Part shown: positions 11,202-22,564 of the stretch, one piece after another
How the letters are laid out: each line of letters opens with the position of its first letter
Position numbering within the stretch: position 1 is the first letter of the stretch
Assembly (NCBI GenBank): GCA_027257055.1
Contig: JAPVLO010000322.1
Coordinates: 2,852,001 to 2,916,000, forward strand
Direction: 5' to 3'
Length of the DNA: 64,000 nucleotides
DNA from: Cephalopachus bancanus
Taxonomy: Eukaryota; Chordata; Mammalia; Primates; Tarsiidae
Program-made: the position numbers and the translations under genes
The notes under the pieces: model-generated
Databases searched by the model: none
The model's input: only the letters and a program-made list of their open reading frames with translations
Told to the model about the DNA's origin: nothing

Positions 11202-11383
11202 GGCTCATCCGGCTGCAGGAGCTCATCATGGCCCCGTCTAGATACAACATCCGCTTGAAGATCCGCCAGCTGCCCATCGACTCGGATGACTCCCGGCCAC
11301 TGCTCAAGGAGATGAAACGAGGTCGGGAGTTCCGCATCATCTTTGACTGCAGCCACACCATGGCAGCCCAGATCCTCAAGCAG
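11202..11383 (+). CDS. GRIK3: GRIK3 exon 4: amino-terminal domain
   Basis: The exon has 182 bases and codes for residues about 184-244. The acceptor is gtggcccctcag and the donor is aagcag|gtgggt. It begins with two bases that complete Gly184 and ends on a codon boundary. It codes for [17 protein letters not shown] and [17 protein letters not shown], then [19 protein letters not shown], the linker and second-lobe part of the LIVBP-like domain. The pyrimidine tract before the AG is short and broken by G (ttgtgtcccgtggcccc), next to a UG-rich stretch. The exon is therefore plausibly helped by UG-binding splicing factors; that is inference. A frame continuing to 11542 is read-through into the intron. 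Confidence 0.97.
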
Positions 11384-11464
11384 GTGGGTGAGCACTGCCC
11401 AGGAGGGACGGCTGCACTCTGTCCCTATTTCCCCCACTTTCCCTTTCCCAAACACAGTTGTGAT

Positions 11465-11590
11465 ACCACCAGGTCTAAGCTGGACTCCTGGCTCTGCCAC
11501 TTTTGGGCAGTGTGTCCTTGGGTGGCCCCTTTGCCTCTCTGAGCCTCATTTTGCCCAGCAGCAAAATGGACACAGTGGTCTTTACGTCCT
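11465..11590 (-). repeat. MIR fragment, antisense
   Basis: The reverse MIR order is visible: ctcctggctctgccactttt, cctctctgagcctcattttg, agcaaaatggacacagtggt. Confidence 0.65.
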
Positions 11591-12344
11591 GAGCTAGCAT
11601 GAGGGCAGATCTGTGCCCCGGCCAGCCCTGACACACAGAGTGCTGAATAGACGCTGGTTTCCCTTCCACCTCTGTGTAGGGTGGAGGCAGGGGCTGCCAA
11701 GAGGGGACCAAAGCCACATAAGAGCAAAGCACTCAGGAGGCAGAGAGGCCTTGGAGTCTCAGGAACAGCCCCCAGAAGGCTTCACTGCCTCTTCAGTGAC
11801 TAATTCCCCGTAGCCCATGGCACTTGGTGTTACTCTCCTATTCCTGGGATGTGTAGCAGGCTCCTCCAGCCATCTGCTCAGCTCCGCAGCGGTGGTGGGG
11901 GAGGAGGGTGGCTCTCAGTCCTGGATGGGCCTCCGTTCCTAAGCACAGCTCAGTGTGGCATGCTGGGGCCGAGAGCCAAGCTCCACCAGGCACCTAATAA
12001 AATAAACAGCGAGCTTGCCTGCAGCTTCCTCTGAGGGTGCTGCTGCCGAAACCAGGAACAGGGATGTGAGCCGATGGCGATTATGTCATCCCAGAAAGCA
12101 TTCCTGATGGGAAGAGGCATTCTGTGGGGCTTTGCCACATGACCCAGTGAGGTCTCAGTGACAAGCAGGGGACTCAGAGGGTGCAAGGTGAGACCTGCTA
12201 AGTTGGGGCATTTTTGAAACCCTGAGGGCTCAAGTCCCATGTTCCAGGTGGGCTCCCTAAGGGATGTCTGAGCTGGTGACCTGTTTGGGGCCATTCCCCA
12301 CAAAGGAAGCTCCTGCACTGGTGGCTGAAAGGCTCATGTGAGAG

Positions 12345-12381
12345 TCTGAGTTCTTCTTCTTCTTCTTTTTTTTTTTTTTTT
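12345..12381 (+). repeat. (TTC)n and T16 run
   Basis: About six TTC units are followed by sixteen T (12366-12381), which is the reverse-oriented tail of the adjacent Alu. The intact tail points to a fairly recent insertion. Confidence 0.85.
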
Positions 12382-12660
12382 GAGTTGGAGTCTCACTCTG
12401 TTGGCCAGACTGGAGTGCAGTGGCTGCTCCCGGCCACCGCAGCTTCGACCTGCTGGGCTCCGGCGATCCTTCCGCCTCAACCTTCCAAGTAGCTGGAACT
12501 ACAGGCACGCGCTACCACGCCCAGCTAGTTTTGTGATTTATTGTAGAGATGAGGTCTCGCCAAGTTGCCCAGGCGGGTCTCGAACCCGCGGGCTCTGGCA
12601 ATTCACTCACCTCAGCCTCCCAAGGCGCGGGATTGCAGGCTGAGCCACCGAGCCCTGCTT
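12366..12660 (-). mobile_element. Alu of unfamiliar subfamily, antisense, near full length (copy B)
   Basis: This is a complete dimeric Alu in reverse orientation. It carries ctgctcccggccaccgcag, tgctgggctccggcgatcc, gatttattgtagagatgagg, gtctcgaacccgcgggctc and gcaggctgagccaccgag. In sense orientation the left arm reads CGCGGGTTCGAGACCC, an exact canonical RNA polymerase III B box (GGTTCGANNCC). Ordinary Alus read GAGTTCGAGACC here. The head reads CGGTGGCTCAGCCTG, one base shorter than the usual CTCACGCCTG. Many CpGs survive. Confidence 0.85.
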
Positions 12661-13704
12661 GATTTCTTTTTCTGTCCTTTCCTGTGTGTGCCCTGGAAGC
12701 AAGTGTTCCAGGAGTCCCTCCCCTCCTCTGAAGACAGTTGATAATCCCCACCTCATGCAGCAATGGAAGCTTCAATGAGAGCAGAAAAGCTGAGTCTTTC
12801 CTGGTGCCCAGCATGCAATCCACACTGGACACGGGGCCTCTTTAAAGCCACTGTCGATGAAACACACTCTTCGGAAATCCTGTAACCCTCATTCTCCCAG
12901 TCGCCTATGCCCAGAGCTTCCCTTCCCTCCCTAGCTTGTGCAGCAGGATAACAGTGACAACCATGACTTTGCTTTACAGAGGCTACTCTGTCCAGGTACA
13001 TGTAGCTTCTCATTTGCCACCATCCTGGGACACAGGGATGATTATCATGCCCAATGTATAGGGAGGGAAACTAAGGATAAAAGGGAAAGTGGGGCTCAAG
13101 GTCATCCAACCAGGAAGTCGGGTTTTACCCCCCAGGAATGTCTGATTCGGAAACTTCTAGAATTAGAATTTTGAAGACTTAGTGCTCAGTTAAGCCCAGA
13201 ATGAAATGAAGTGAAGCCTGTCTGTTCACTACAACACTTCTCTGAACCTTTAAGGGGCTGAGGTGGGCTGTGAATCTCCAAGGATGGGAAGGAATGTGCA
13301 GCACTTGTGAAGTGTACTTGACCCAGTGACATTTTCCCCCAGAGCCTCTGTGGACCCAGCATTCTAAGGAACTCTGTAGAAAATGCATTATAGCCATTAG
13401 GATTATAGATTATAGGCTTCTAATAAAATACATAAACTATATATAATGAAGACTTCATGATGGTATATCATAATAATTCCACAGCTGCCACGTGGGCAGC
13501 TTTGTGGTCACCAGAACCCGGGATGCGGGGATGTCTCAGCCCTTCTGGGGGGGGCCCTGGACTAAGGATAGCCCTCTCATCCCCACCCCCGCCAGGGCCT
13601 AGCTAGGTTGGGGGTGGGGCTGCACTCTCTGGAGCCTGGCCCGTGAGCTCAGCTGAGTGATGTCCTGGGCACTTGAGAAGACAGTCTTGGGCTGAACCTG
13701 TCAG

Positions 13705-13870
13705 CATTTCCCTAAGTGTGGCAGGTCCAGAGATGCTTACTAAAAAAGAAACAGCTAGATCTCACCCAGCCCTGCAAAATTTGAAATCTTTGGAGAATGT
13801 GACCCCAAAATCTGCATTTTAAGCTGTCCCTGGTGATTTTGCTGCACGCCCCACTCTGAAACCCACTGCT
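13705..13870. mobile_element. MER5-type hAT (Charlie) MITE fragment
   Basis: MER5A-like phrases in order are tagatctcacccagccctgc, aatctgcattttaagctgtc, cctggtgattttgctgcacg and tctgaaacccactgct. It is old and diverged. Confidence 0.6.
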
Positions 13871-14028
13871 ATCTGTCCCCTAGTCATTGTTACTGTTTGA
13901 AGGTGGTTTCGGAGAGCATCCCAGTCCTCCTCCTAACCTGCTGCCAGTCCTGTCCTCACCCTTGGGGCCGGGAGGGAGAGGGCCGCACAGGCATCCCTGC
14001 TGGCTGCTAACACTCTGCCTCCCCGCAG

Positions 14029-14082
14029 GCCATGGCCATGGGCATGATGACTGAATACTACCACTTCATCTTCACCACGCTG
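14029..14082 (+). CDS. GRIK3: GRIK3 exon 5: 18-residue amino-terminal domain exon
   Basis: The exon has 54 bases, phase 0 at both ends, and codes for residues about 245-262. The acceptor is gcctccccgcag and the donor is acgctg|gtaatg. It reads AMAMGMMTEYYHFIFTTL, a helix and strand of the second lobe of the amino-terminal domain; EYYHFIFTTLDLYALD across the exon 5/6 junction is strongly conserved among GluK1-3. The donor gtaatg is weaker than the others in this gene. As the exon is a multiple of three, skipping would keep the frame, but nothing in the sequence shows that this happens. Confidence 0.96.
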
Positions 14083-14269
14083 GTAATGTACCTCGGGTCC
14101 TGGTGCGAGTGGTGGGGGGAGCTCCCTTGGGAGGGAGGTTATATAGCCTGGCCTGGGTCAGCCCCCTGGGGACAGTTGCTGCAGCGAGAAGAGATCCCAG
14201 AGGCTTGCTCCCTAAGGCTGTAGGAGTGGGCCCAGTTAAGGTCACAAAGATGTCTTTGAGAAGCAGCAT

Positions 14270-14465
14270 TGCATTATAATCTTCACGACTCTGGTGCCAA
14301 TGTGAACACAAGTGCCTCTGCCTCCTGCCTGTGGGAACTTGGGTAAGTCATTTGGCCTCCCTACCTCAGTTTCTTCCCATGCAAAATGGGCTTCTACCTC
14401 CTGGAGTCTTTTGAGTATGAAATGAGTTAATGAAGTCAAGTGCCAAGAGCAGTGCCTGGAACCTG
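14270..14465 (-). repeat. MIR, antisense
   Basis: Good reverse MIR order: gtgggaacttgggtaagtca, cctacctcagtttcttccca, aaaatgggcttctacctcc, gagtttctaga-type end near agtgcctggaa. Confidence 0.7.
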
Positions 14466-15034
14466 CAGAGTTCTAGAAGCCTTAGCTGTTACTACCATCG
14501 GGACCCCCATTCTCAGCCCACGCGTCCCCACACATGTCTCAGGCCGCACGGGAAGGACCACTTGGGATTCTTACTGAACCCCAAGGACCACTCAGATTCT
14601 ATGCTGAAGTCTGCCCACTCACTGTCAGCTGGCCCAGCCCACCTCCAGGCTGCAGATGGGTCCTGTCCAAACTCCGAGAACATTTAGAGCCATTTAAACC
14701 CATTTGGATAATTAGTGTGGCCTGAGATCAGCAGAATAAAGAGATCCCTGTGCCAAAGGGCACCAGCACTGAGCCGCCCTGCCTTGCAGCCAGACACCCT
14801 CAGACCTTGCTGGGCCCCTGCATGGTCTATTCCATCCACCCCAGGTCTGGGATGCGTGACAGCCTTGCCGACCATCCTCTCGCTGAAAGGAGCCTCCGGC
14901 AGCCTGTGTCTTTCAGCGATGCAGCCCTGCAGGCCTCCAGCCATACCCACTTGTTTATCCAGCATTCACGTAGCCTAAGGGCTCTGGATGTGGAGGGTCT
15001 GATGGAAGGTGGGAAATTTGAGGCCATCCTTGCA

Positions 15035-15130
15035 GAAAAACAGATACTTAAACTGGGCTTCAAAGCAGGAATTCACCAAGGGAGACAGAGGAAAGGTATT
15101 CCATGTAGAAGGAACAGCATAAGCAAAGGC
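15035..15130 (+). repeat. Fragment of the long unassigned repeat family
   Basis: It has the same phrases as the copy at 1680: gggcttcaaagcaggaatt, attccatgtagaaggaacag, cataagcaaaggccaagagg. Confidence 0.5.
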
Positions 15131-16069
15131 CAAGAGGTGGGTTTGCTCTTCAGTGGTGTGCAGGAGCTAGCTTTATCTGGAGTGTGAAAGCCGATTGCAT
15201 CATCTCCTCCCAAGTCCACGTCATGTTGTCATCTTAGAATCGCAGTGGTAAGAGCATGTATACCGCAGAAGTTGGCAAGTGCTACAGATAAGGCCCCTCC
15301 CCTAGAGAGCTTATTATACCTTCCCTACATCCCCACCCTCTGCACCCTGTGCCCATGGCAGAGCTAGGGGCCATCTTGCACATTCCCTTGATCCAGGGCC
15401 CAACCTGGGGACCTTACAGGAGCCATATTGGGAGAAAAGGATCTTGGAAACTGGTGGCTGAGACCAGGCACCTTCTCCCCCGCATCCCTTCTGGATTTCT
15501 GCCTGCCCAAGCTGGCTTCTCCCTGCCATGCTGTATCCTGGAAAGTCAGTGGAGGCTTAGGATGAGGCTGCCAGAGCCCTGATTCTCTCTCCCTCTATCC
15601 AGAGTGGGGAACAGGGCAGAGGAGCAAGACTAGGAAGGTGGGGCAGGGCACATCATAGGGCCCCACAGGCTTCTCCCTATCCCAGCAGCCCTCCCCTCCC
15701 ATCCCAGGTCCCCAGGGTGCAGAGACCGACTTCTGGGCCCTGGAGTTCCAGCCAGCCCTGCGTCAGCAGCCCAGCATGCATTCTTCTCAGACTTCTCCCC
15801 ACACCCCCACCCAGCTTTCCTCTCCATGTCCTCATGCTTTGAGTTGCTACAAAAAACCTTGGGGTCCACGATAGTAAGATAAAGGAGAGAGACAAGGTGG
15901 CGCTGCAGAAGCAGGCAGCTCTTCCAGGTGCTTTGGGTCTGCCTGCTATGGGTCTGCCTGCAGACTGTACGGCCCGCCCCTTCAGTCCTGTGTGTAGTGT
16001 CAGCACAGGGCAAGAAAGCAGGTGTTGGAGGCACACAGACACCACAGGATGTCCTGGCCCCACCGCCTC

Positions 16070-16366
16070 TTTTTTTGGGGGGGGATTTGGAGTCTCACTC
16101 TGTTGCCCAGGCGGGAGTGCAGAGGCACACTCATGGTCACCCCAGTGTCGACCTGCTGGGCTCCGGCGATCCATTCTCCTCAGCCTTCCAAGTAGTTGGA
16201 ACTACAGGCACGCATTACCATACCCGGCTGATTATTTTTAATTTATTGTAGAGACGAAGTCTCATCAAGTTGCCAGGGCTAGTCTCGAACCCGCAGGCTC
16301 AGGCATTCCACTCATCTCGACCTCCCAAAGTGCTAGGATTACAGACTGAGCCACCGAGCCCAGCCT
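16070..16366 (-). mobile_element. Alu of unfamiliar subfamily, antisense (copy C)
   Basis: This is a full-length reverse-oriented Alu with a short T tail. It shares gtcgacctgctgggctccgg, atttattgtagagacgaagt, gtctcgaacccgcaggctc and cagactgagccaccgagccc with copies B and D, but is more diverged in the right arm. The B box reads GGTTCGAGACT in sense orientation. The head reads ggctgggctcggtggctcag in sense orientation. Confidence 0.8.
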
Positions 16367-17744
16367 CCCCTCCTCTTAAGGTACACATGAGTAGCTTACC
16401 TTCCTGGGCCTGTGTCCTTGTCTGTAAAACAGAACGAGTATGTTGTAATGCTTCTGGGCACCACATCCCCCATGTGACTTCTCTTGGTTGTAAGGAACAG
16501 AGCTCACTTGAGTTACCTTGAGTTGTTAGGAGGTTCAAGAATGAAGCACCAGGCCACAAGGGCACATATGGAGGTGGCTCTGGATTCAGAGCAACTCTGG
16601 ATATCAGGTGACAGGTCTCCCCCCTGAGTCCGCCCTGAGACTCCGCCATCCGTCTCTCCCCACTGCTCCCTCCCTCTGCTCCAGGATTCTGCTCCTTCCT
16701 AGGAGTCTCTGTTTCTGGAAGCTTCAGCATCACAGCTACCCTGGACACATCACATCCCAATCCACCATCCATTTTCCCATCCCCTCTCACTGCCTCTGTC
16801 TCTGAGTGCCACCTTCCACTTTCCCAGTCGGATGACTGGCAGGCCCAGAGCCAGTCAGTGCGTCTCCACAGGGGCACCTCAGGCATTTGGGCTGGAGAGT
16901 TCACCATTCCATCATAGAATGTTTAACATCCTTAATCCCCACTCACTAATTTCCGGTCTTGGGGACAAATATATAAATGCCTCCTTCATTTCTAAATGCT
17001 TGAAGGACGGGGACTGGTTCACCAGCCAGATTGTGGAAACCATCCGGGGGACAGGTGACCAGGTCTACCCAGGGGAGAAGAGATAGAATGGGCTTACAGA
17101 CAACAAGACCAGGCCACCAACAGAGGGGCTTAGGACATTGGGAGGTTCCTGTAGAATTGAGTGTGGTCAGGGCAGGAACAGTATCTATTTATCTCATTCA
17201 CCCACCCTGAGTATTGCCCCCTCCCACTCTGTTCACATAGGGCCTGTGATTTACACTCCCCCACCCCTGGGCCTTGTCCCAGTCCCAGCTCTAAATACAC
17301 TACCAAGAGCATCTCTGCCTGGCTCAGGCCCTCATTCTGAGGCTAAAGGGAGCATCCCCTCAGAGAGCTGATGGAACCACAGGTCCGAAAATTTGGGCCT
17401 CAGCCCTGCAGCCTGGCTGACCTTCCAGGGTAAGACTCTGAGGAAGGCACTACCCCAGTATACCCTCCACTTTAATGCCATTGGCTGCTGGGTTCAAGGT
17501 TGAAGGTCTTAGCAAAAGGATCCTTGTGCCCCAGGGCCCTCCCCTAGCCCCAGGAAGTGTCCATTTCTCTTTTAATTTCCTCAATCAAGCCATTCATGCA
17601 TTCATGGATCCAGCAGCCATATACAAAGGCTCTCTGAGCTCCCAGGTACTGAGCCTGGCACTTGGGTGGGAGGGCTGTACAAAAATGGATTCAACACACA
17701 GCTCACACACCGGTAGGCTCCTCTCATGGATATAAGGATCAAGG

Positions 17745-17832
17745 ACTGGACCTGTTCCATGTCTCTGTCTCCAGTGCCTGGCATACAGTAGGTGCTCACT
17801 AATGCCTGGATGGATGGATGCATGGATGTTTC
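17745..17832 (+). repeat. L2-type 3' end with (TGGA)n
   Basis: The L2 end phrase cagtgcctggcatacagtag followed by gtgctcactaatgcc runs into a short TGGA/TGCA run (ctggatggatggatgcatgg). Confidence 0.6.
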
Positions 17833-17914
17833 CACAAAGTGGAATGTAATCAGTAAAACTGTCAATTCATCATCATAGGAGCCATCAGTTAAAACCACTC
17901 TGATGCCAGTCTGC

Positions 17915-18085
17915 TGGAGTTAGAATCGAGACCCTTCTGCTTCGTTGGGCAAGTTACTTAGACTCTCTGTGCCTCATTTCATCTATAAAATGGGAGCAGT
18001 AACAGGACAGCCTCATAGGATTGTTACAAATGAGCGTTTCATGCGCTGAAGTCACGAAAGAGCTCAGAACAATGCTAGGAACTTA
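17915..18085 (-). repeat. MIR, antisense
   Basis: Reverse MIR order: gagttagaatcgagaccct, gggcaagttacttagactct, gcctcatttcatctataaaa, ggattgttacaaatgagcg, aacaatgctaggaactta. Confidence 0.75.
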
Positions 18086-19039
18086 TGACCATGAAAGTGT
18101 TAAGTAAACTGATTAACTCCTGCTTTGTTGTCTGTGTACTGGCCATACCCCCACATCCCATCCAAAATTCACAACTTCCTGAGGGAGACTGACTTTTGCA
18201 ATTTTATAGAAAAGTGGAAACTGAGGCTCAGAGAGGTCACTCAACAAGAAAGGGGCAGAGTAAGGATTGTGCCCATCAGGGAGCTATCCAGCTCCAAAGC
18301 CTTCTGCTGAAACCTGTCACACTACAAGTCCACACACAGTATTCCCTGGCTTCCTCAGCCAGCTCAGATTCCACACAGTGCATGACTGCAATGGTCCAGG
18401 CATGGTGATTGAGGCTAAGGAGGGGAGCAGACCTTTCGCGAGTCTCAGCAGCACTCAACACTTCACTGGCTCCAAAGCCCTTGATTTTCCTCTTCACCCC
18501 ATTGAGGCCTGCCAGGCAGGGTCTGTGCTCCCCCTCGACTGATAGAGAAATCTGGCATCAGGGAGGTTGCGTGGCTTACCCAAACACTCACAGCAGCTCC
18601 GTGATGGAGGCCTTGGCTTCTGATTCCCGGTCCTGCCCATAGCTGTTCCAGCTCATGGCCCTTCCTCCCTACACGTCTCTGAGTGTCAGGAAGAGCAGAC
18701 CCTTCCGGGGAAGCACAGCCCCTGCAATACAAACAGTTCTGCAGTGGAGTTTGGGGGCCATGTCCGCCAGAGCCTTTCCCAGCAGTGCCCCATAGCTCAG
18801 GACACCAGCTGTGCACCCTGGTCCTCGCCCCAGCCCAAATCCTGCTCCCAGCTCCAGAATCCTCTCCCAGCTCCGTTGTTCAGCACTCCACCTCGTGACC
18901 CTCCTTCTTGGTGCCCATTGGTTATGGGGCTGTCCTTGGGAGGGCAGTGGTATTTGGCATTTATCTCCTTCCCTTTAGGAGACCCACGTCACCAACTCTT
19001 CGCCTCTAGAAAAGTCTCCAAATTCGCTTCTCCCAAGCA

Positions 19040-19440
19040 GAAGACATTTTAATTACCCCAGCCGCCATTATCTGTTCCAGCCAGCTTTGAGCCGTTCCCA
19101 GATAACCCCGCGTTAATCAGCCCCAGCTGAGCCCCGGTACATGTCATGTGTAGGTAAAAGCCTGGAGGTGAAAAAAGAATTATAATAAATTAATAGATAA
19201 GCAATCACAATTAATGCCACTTCCTGGCAATAACAGTTATATCATGGGGAAGATATTTTCATCTGTCATTCCTTAAGGCGATGTTTTCCAAGCTTCAGCT
19301 TCCACTCATTCAGACCCATGGGGTGCTAATGAATTAGTCTATTATGTTATGCTGAATGTTTCTAAAAGGTCCCTCGTTGATACTGAATTCAGTGCGTCAA
19401 CATTTGGCATCGAGAACGCAACTTTTTGCCAAGCAGCAAG
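19040..19440. promoter_or_regulatory. Candidate conserved non-coding element, AT-rich with homeodomain-type motifs
   Basis: This is an AT-rich island in otherwise GC-rich intron sequence, without recognisable repeats. It contains tttaattacccc, cgcgttaatcag, aataaattaatagataagc, caattaatgcc and ctaatgaattagtctatt, plus retained CpGs. TAAT-core clusters of this kind are typical of deeply conserved developmental enhancers. Function is inferred from composition alone. Confidence 0.35.
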
Positions 19441-20394
19441 GTTGTGCACAGTTCACTATGTATGGCACTTGGGGTCTCGGCCCAGGGCAGTTTGGACAAA
19501 GAAAATCAGAGCAGGACAAAGGGGCCTCTTCATCAACTTCCCATTGTCGCTGCCTTCACGTGACCGGAGTAGGGGCACTCGTGTCACAAGCCCTACAATA
19601 CTTGCAGCCAAGTCCAGGCTCTGGGGTACCAGGGAGGAAGGTGACCCCCAGCACTGGTGCCCCATCTTGCCCCCTCCCAGGCTGTGACTGACTGCAGCTT
19701 CTTAACAGACCACATGCTGCATCTGGAGATGGAAGGGCTGCTTTCACCAGCACTCAAGCCCCCACCAGAACCAGAGATGCCACCCTTCACATTGAGTCAG
19801 GTAGACTTCTGGTCCTGAAGAAGCGCAAACTGAGTCACAGAGGCCTTGGGAAGTCTAATGCTTTGGCATCTCCCAAGCCATAGATGCTACGTCAACACTG
19901 AGTTGAAGAGGCCAAGCCCTCTGCAGAAAAGGGTGAGGAGGGCGCCCCCTGGGGGCAGAGTTCAGCTTCTCTTCCATGGCCCCTGCAGTTCTGCTCTGGC
20001 CCCAAACTTGCATACAACACTCTGCAAAACAAAATCCCTCCAGCTCCCCAGCCCTTCTTCCTTCAACGGCAGTTTAAAGAAGAGCTGGTCCTCCACTCTG
20101 GGCAATTTACCAAACCACTCCTAACTTCCTCCTGTAGAGAGCTCCCCAGGGAGAAAAGTGTGAGACACTAGTCTCCACATCCAGGCTCTTCCCAGTGATG
20201 TTTAAGTGCCCCAGAGAGCTATTCAGATGGGTGACCCCTCTTCCCACTTTGGGTGACAGGAGTATTTGGCTCAGGGGCTCATAGGGGAGACAGACTAGGT
20301 CACAGGCATTTGCTACCAATGGAGTAACCAATCAGAGGTCTCAGGATAAGAACAGAAGCCCCCCAACCCACCCTGTTGTGCATGTATAGAAGAG

Positions 20395-20850
20395 CAATCA
20401 GGGGAGGCTTCCTGGAAGAGGTGATGCTTGAACTGAACCTTAGGGATGAACCCACCCAGGAGGGGTTACAAAGACAGGCATTCCCACCACCAGGGGATAG
20501 AACGTGCACAAAGGCGCTGGACACAGGGAAGAGAAGCAGGATAGAGGAGGTGGAGGCCAGTGAGAATGGGAAAGAGAGATGAAGGTAGGTGGGTATTCCT
20601 GGAGCAAAAAATGAGAGAGGTTGAGAAGGAACGTGAGAAGGCTGGAGGGGTGGAGAGTTTTCTAAAACTGTCTAAGGAATTTGTACTCTATTCTGAGAAG
20701 GCTACAAGGCGTCACTGGAATATTTTAAGCATGGAAATGACAGGGTTGGATTTATACTTCAGAAAGATCCCTCCATTCATTATGTCCAGTGGGCATGATC
20801 AGGGGGCAGGGTGGTCAGAGCCTGTGGACGGGAGGCTCATGCATTGTCAC
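20395..20850 (+). repeat. Copy of the long unassigned repeat family
   Basis: Phrases in order: ggcttcctggaagaggtgat, gaactgaaccttagggatg, cacaaaggcgctggacacag, gtactctattctgagaagg, ggaaatgacagggttggatt. Same family as 1680-2640. Confidence 0.55.
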
Positions 20851-20879
20851 AGGGGAGGGGGAAGGTTCTGGAGCTGGTT

Positions 20880-21080
20880 GGCCAGGGCTGCCTTCGTCAC
20901 TCCCCAGCTGTGAAACCTTGAGCAAAAGGCCTTATCTGCTTTCCTTCTTCTAAAATGAGGTGATCATAGCACTGTCGTGGTAGGGCGGTTGTGTGAACTA
21001 AATGAGTTAATACCTGTAAGGCACTTCGTGCCTGTGGATCTGAGGTTCCTAGATGCTCAGTAAACGTTAGCTCACTGTGA
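20880..21080 (-). repeat. MIR, antisense
   Basis: Reverse MIR order: cagctgtgaaaccttgagca, ttctaaaatgaggtgatcat, gtgtgaactaaatgagttaa, tacctgtaaggcacttcgtg. Confidence 0.75.
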
Positions 21081-21194
21081 TCATTTTCATATTGCCAAGG
21101 GGGTGAGGCAGGAAGGCCCACCCCATGTCTGCCCTGGGGGCTGTGCCCAGCAGCTGTCATACCTGCTGCCAGACAAGGCAGATCAGAAACATTT

Positions 21195-21335
21195 GTCAGA
21201 CACTTACATAAGGTTGCATATGTACCAGACATGTTCCAAGCACATCTGTTAACTTGTTTCCTTCCTATGACAACTCTACGGCGGCAGTATCATCACCCCC
21301 ATTTTGCAGATGAGGCGACTGAGGTGGGGAGAGAA
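21195..21335 (+). repeat. MIR, sense
   Basis: Sense MIR order: cagacacttacataaggttg, gtaccagacatgttccaagc, tatgacaactctacggcggc, cccattttgcagatgaggcg. Confidence 0.75.
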
Positions 21336-21524
21336 GATGACACTTGAACCCAAAGGGGCTGGCCTCTCTTACCCGTGATCTCAGGCTGCCTTGGGGAACT
21401 GCCCAGGAGAACTGTGGGAGGAAGGCCTCCTTGGGGTATTTGTTCTCTGCCCCCTTTTCTGCTGGTTCCACAGTCATCCTGATCTAAACCCAGACCCTCT
21501 CTGTGTGTTTCCCAGTCACAAGTA

Positions 21525-21675
21525 ATAGTTTAGGTTAGTGGCTTCTCAAAACACAGATTCACCAGGCCTCACCGCAGACTCTAAGTCAGAATAGCTAGAT
21601 GTGGTTCATCTTCTACACAGAAATCAAGATCTCCAGACAATTCTGATGCATGTCTTGTGTTTGACAGCCACTGGG
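21525..21675. mobile_element. MER5-type hAT MITE fragment
   Basis: Phrases aaaacacagattcaccaggc, ctctaagtcagaatagctag, agacaattctgatgcatgtc and gtttgacagccactgg match a MER5-type element. Confidence 0.55.
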
Positions 21676-21949
21676 AGCATTGAGCATAGGGGGTTGTGAA
21701 TAAAACAAACAATGATGTATTAGTAAATGTTTAACAACCAGCTCTCTGAAAGGGGAAAAAAAAGCCCAAGACACAAAATCCTAATTTGTAACGTTTGCAA
21801 ATTTCCATGGTGCAAATACTCCACCATGGTTGATATCAAGCTAGCCACGTAATGTCACTGGGCATGGGGCTGGAAAGTCGTGCGGGCACTCAGCTCACAC
21901 AGCCAGGGGAACCAGCGCCCGCACGCCACGGAAACAGACCTAGCCACAA

Positions 21950-22130
21950 ATGTAGCTGCGCCTTTTATGAGCTGTATGAACTTAAGCAAGTCACCTCACC
22001 CCTCTGACCCTCTTTCCTCTTCTTTGAAAAGGGAATAGAGCACTATGAAATACCTACTTCACGGAAACTGTGGAGACTAAACAGTTTATCCCATGTGTAG
22101 GGCAAGCACAGTACCCACCCTCCGTGCCCG
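21950..22130 (-). repeat. MIR, antisense
   Basis: Reverse MIR order: gaacttaagcaagtcacctc, ctctttcctcttctttgaaa, acggaaactgtggagacta, agggcaagcacagtaccc. Confidence 0.6.
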
Positions 22131-22241
22131 AGTGGCCATTTTGCAGTGGGGCCCGCCGTCTGCTGAAGGCCCTGCCTCCTGCTCACATTTGGTCCCTTCC
22201 ACATCCCAGATCCTGGTGTGGGATCAAAGCCATGTTTGTTT

Positions 22242-22564
<323 letters not shown>

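Larger units (their letters stand above)
11384..14028 (+). other. GRIK3: Intron 4
   Basis: This 2.6 kb intron runs from gtgggt to cctccccgcag. It holds an antisense MIR (about 11465-11590), an unfamiliar-type Alu (12366-12660) after a TTC run, and a MER5-type fragment (about 13705-13870). The piece 12660-13700 shows no clear repeat and no gene. Confidence 0.85.

Noticed and set aside
16299..16907. Antisense open frame of 202 codons
   Set aside because: It begins upstream of and runs into the Alu at 16070-16366. No domain; a repeat-driven chance frame.
16920..17090. Possible extra exon with a short open frame
   Set aside because: No match to any GRIK3 domain and no good acceptor-donor pair in frame.
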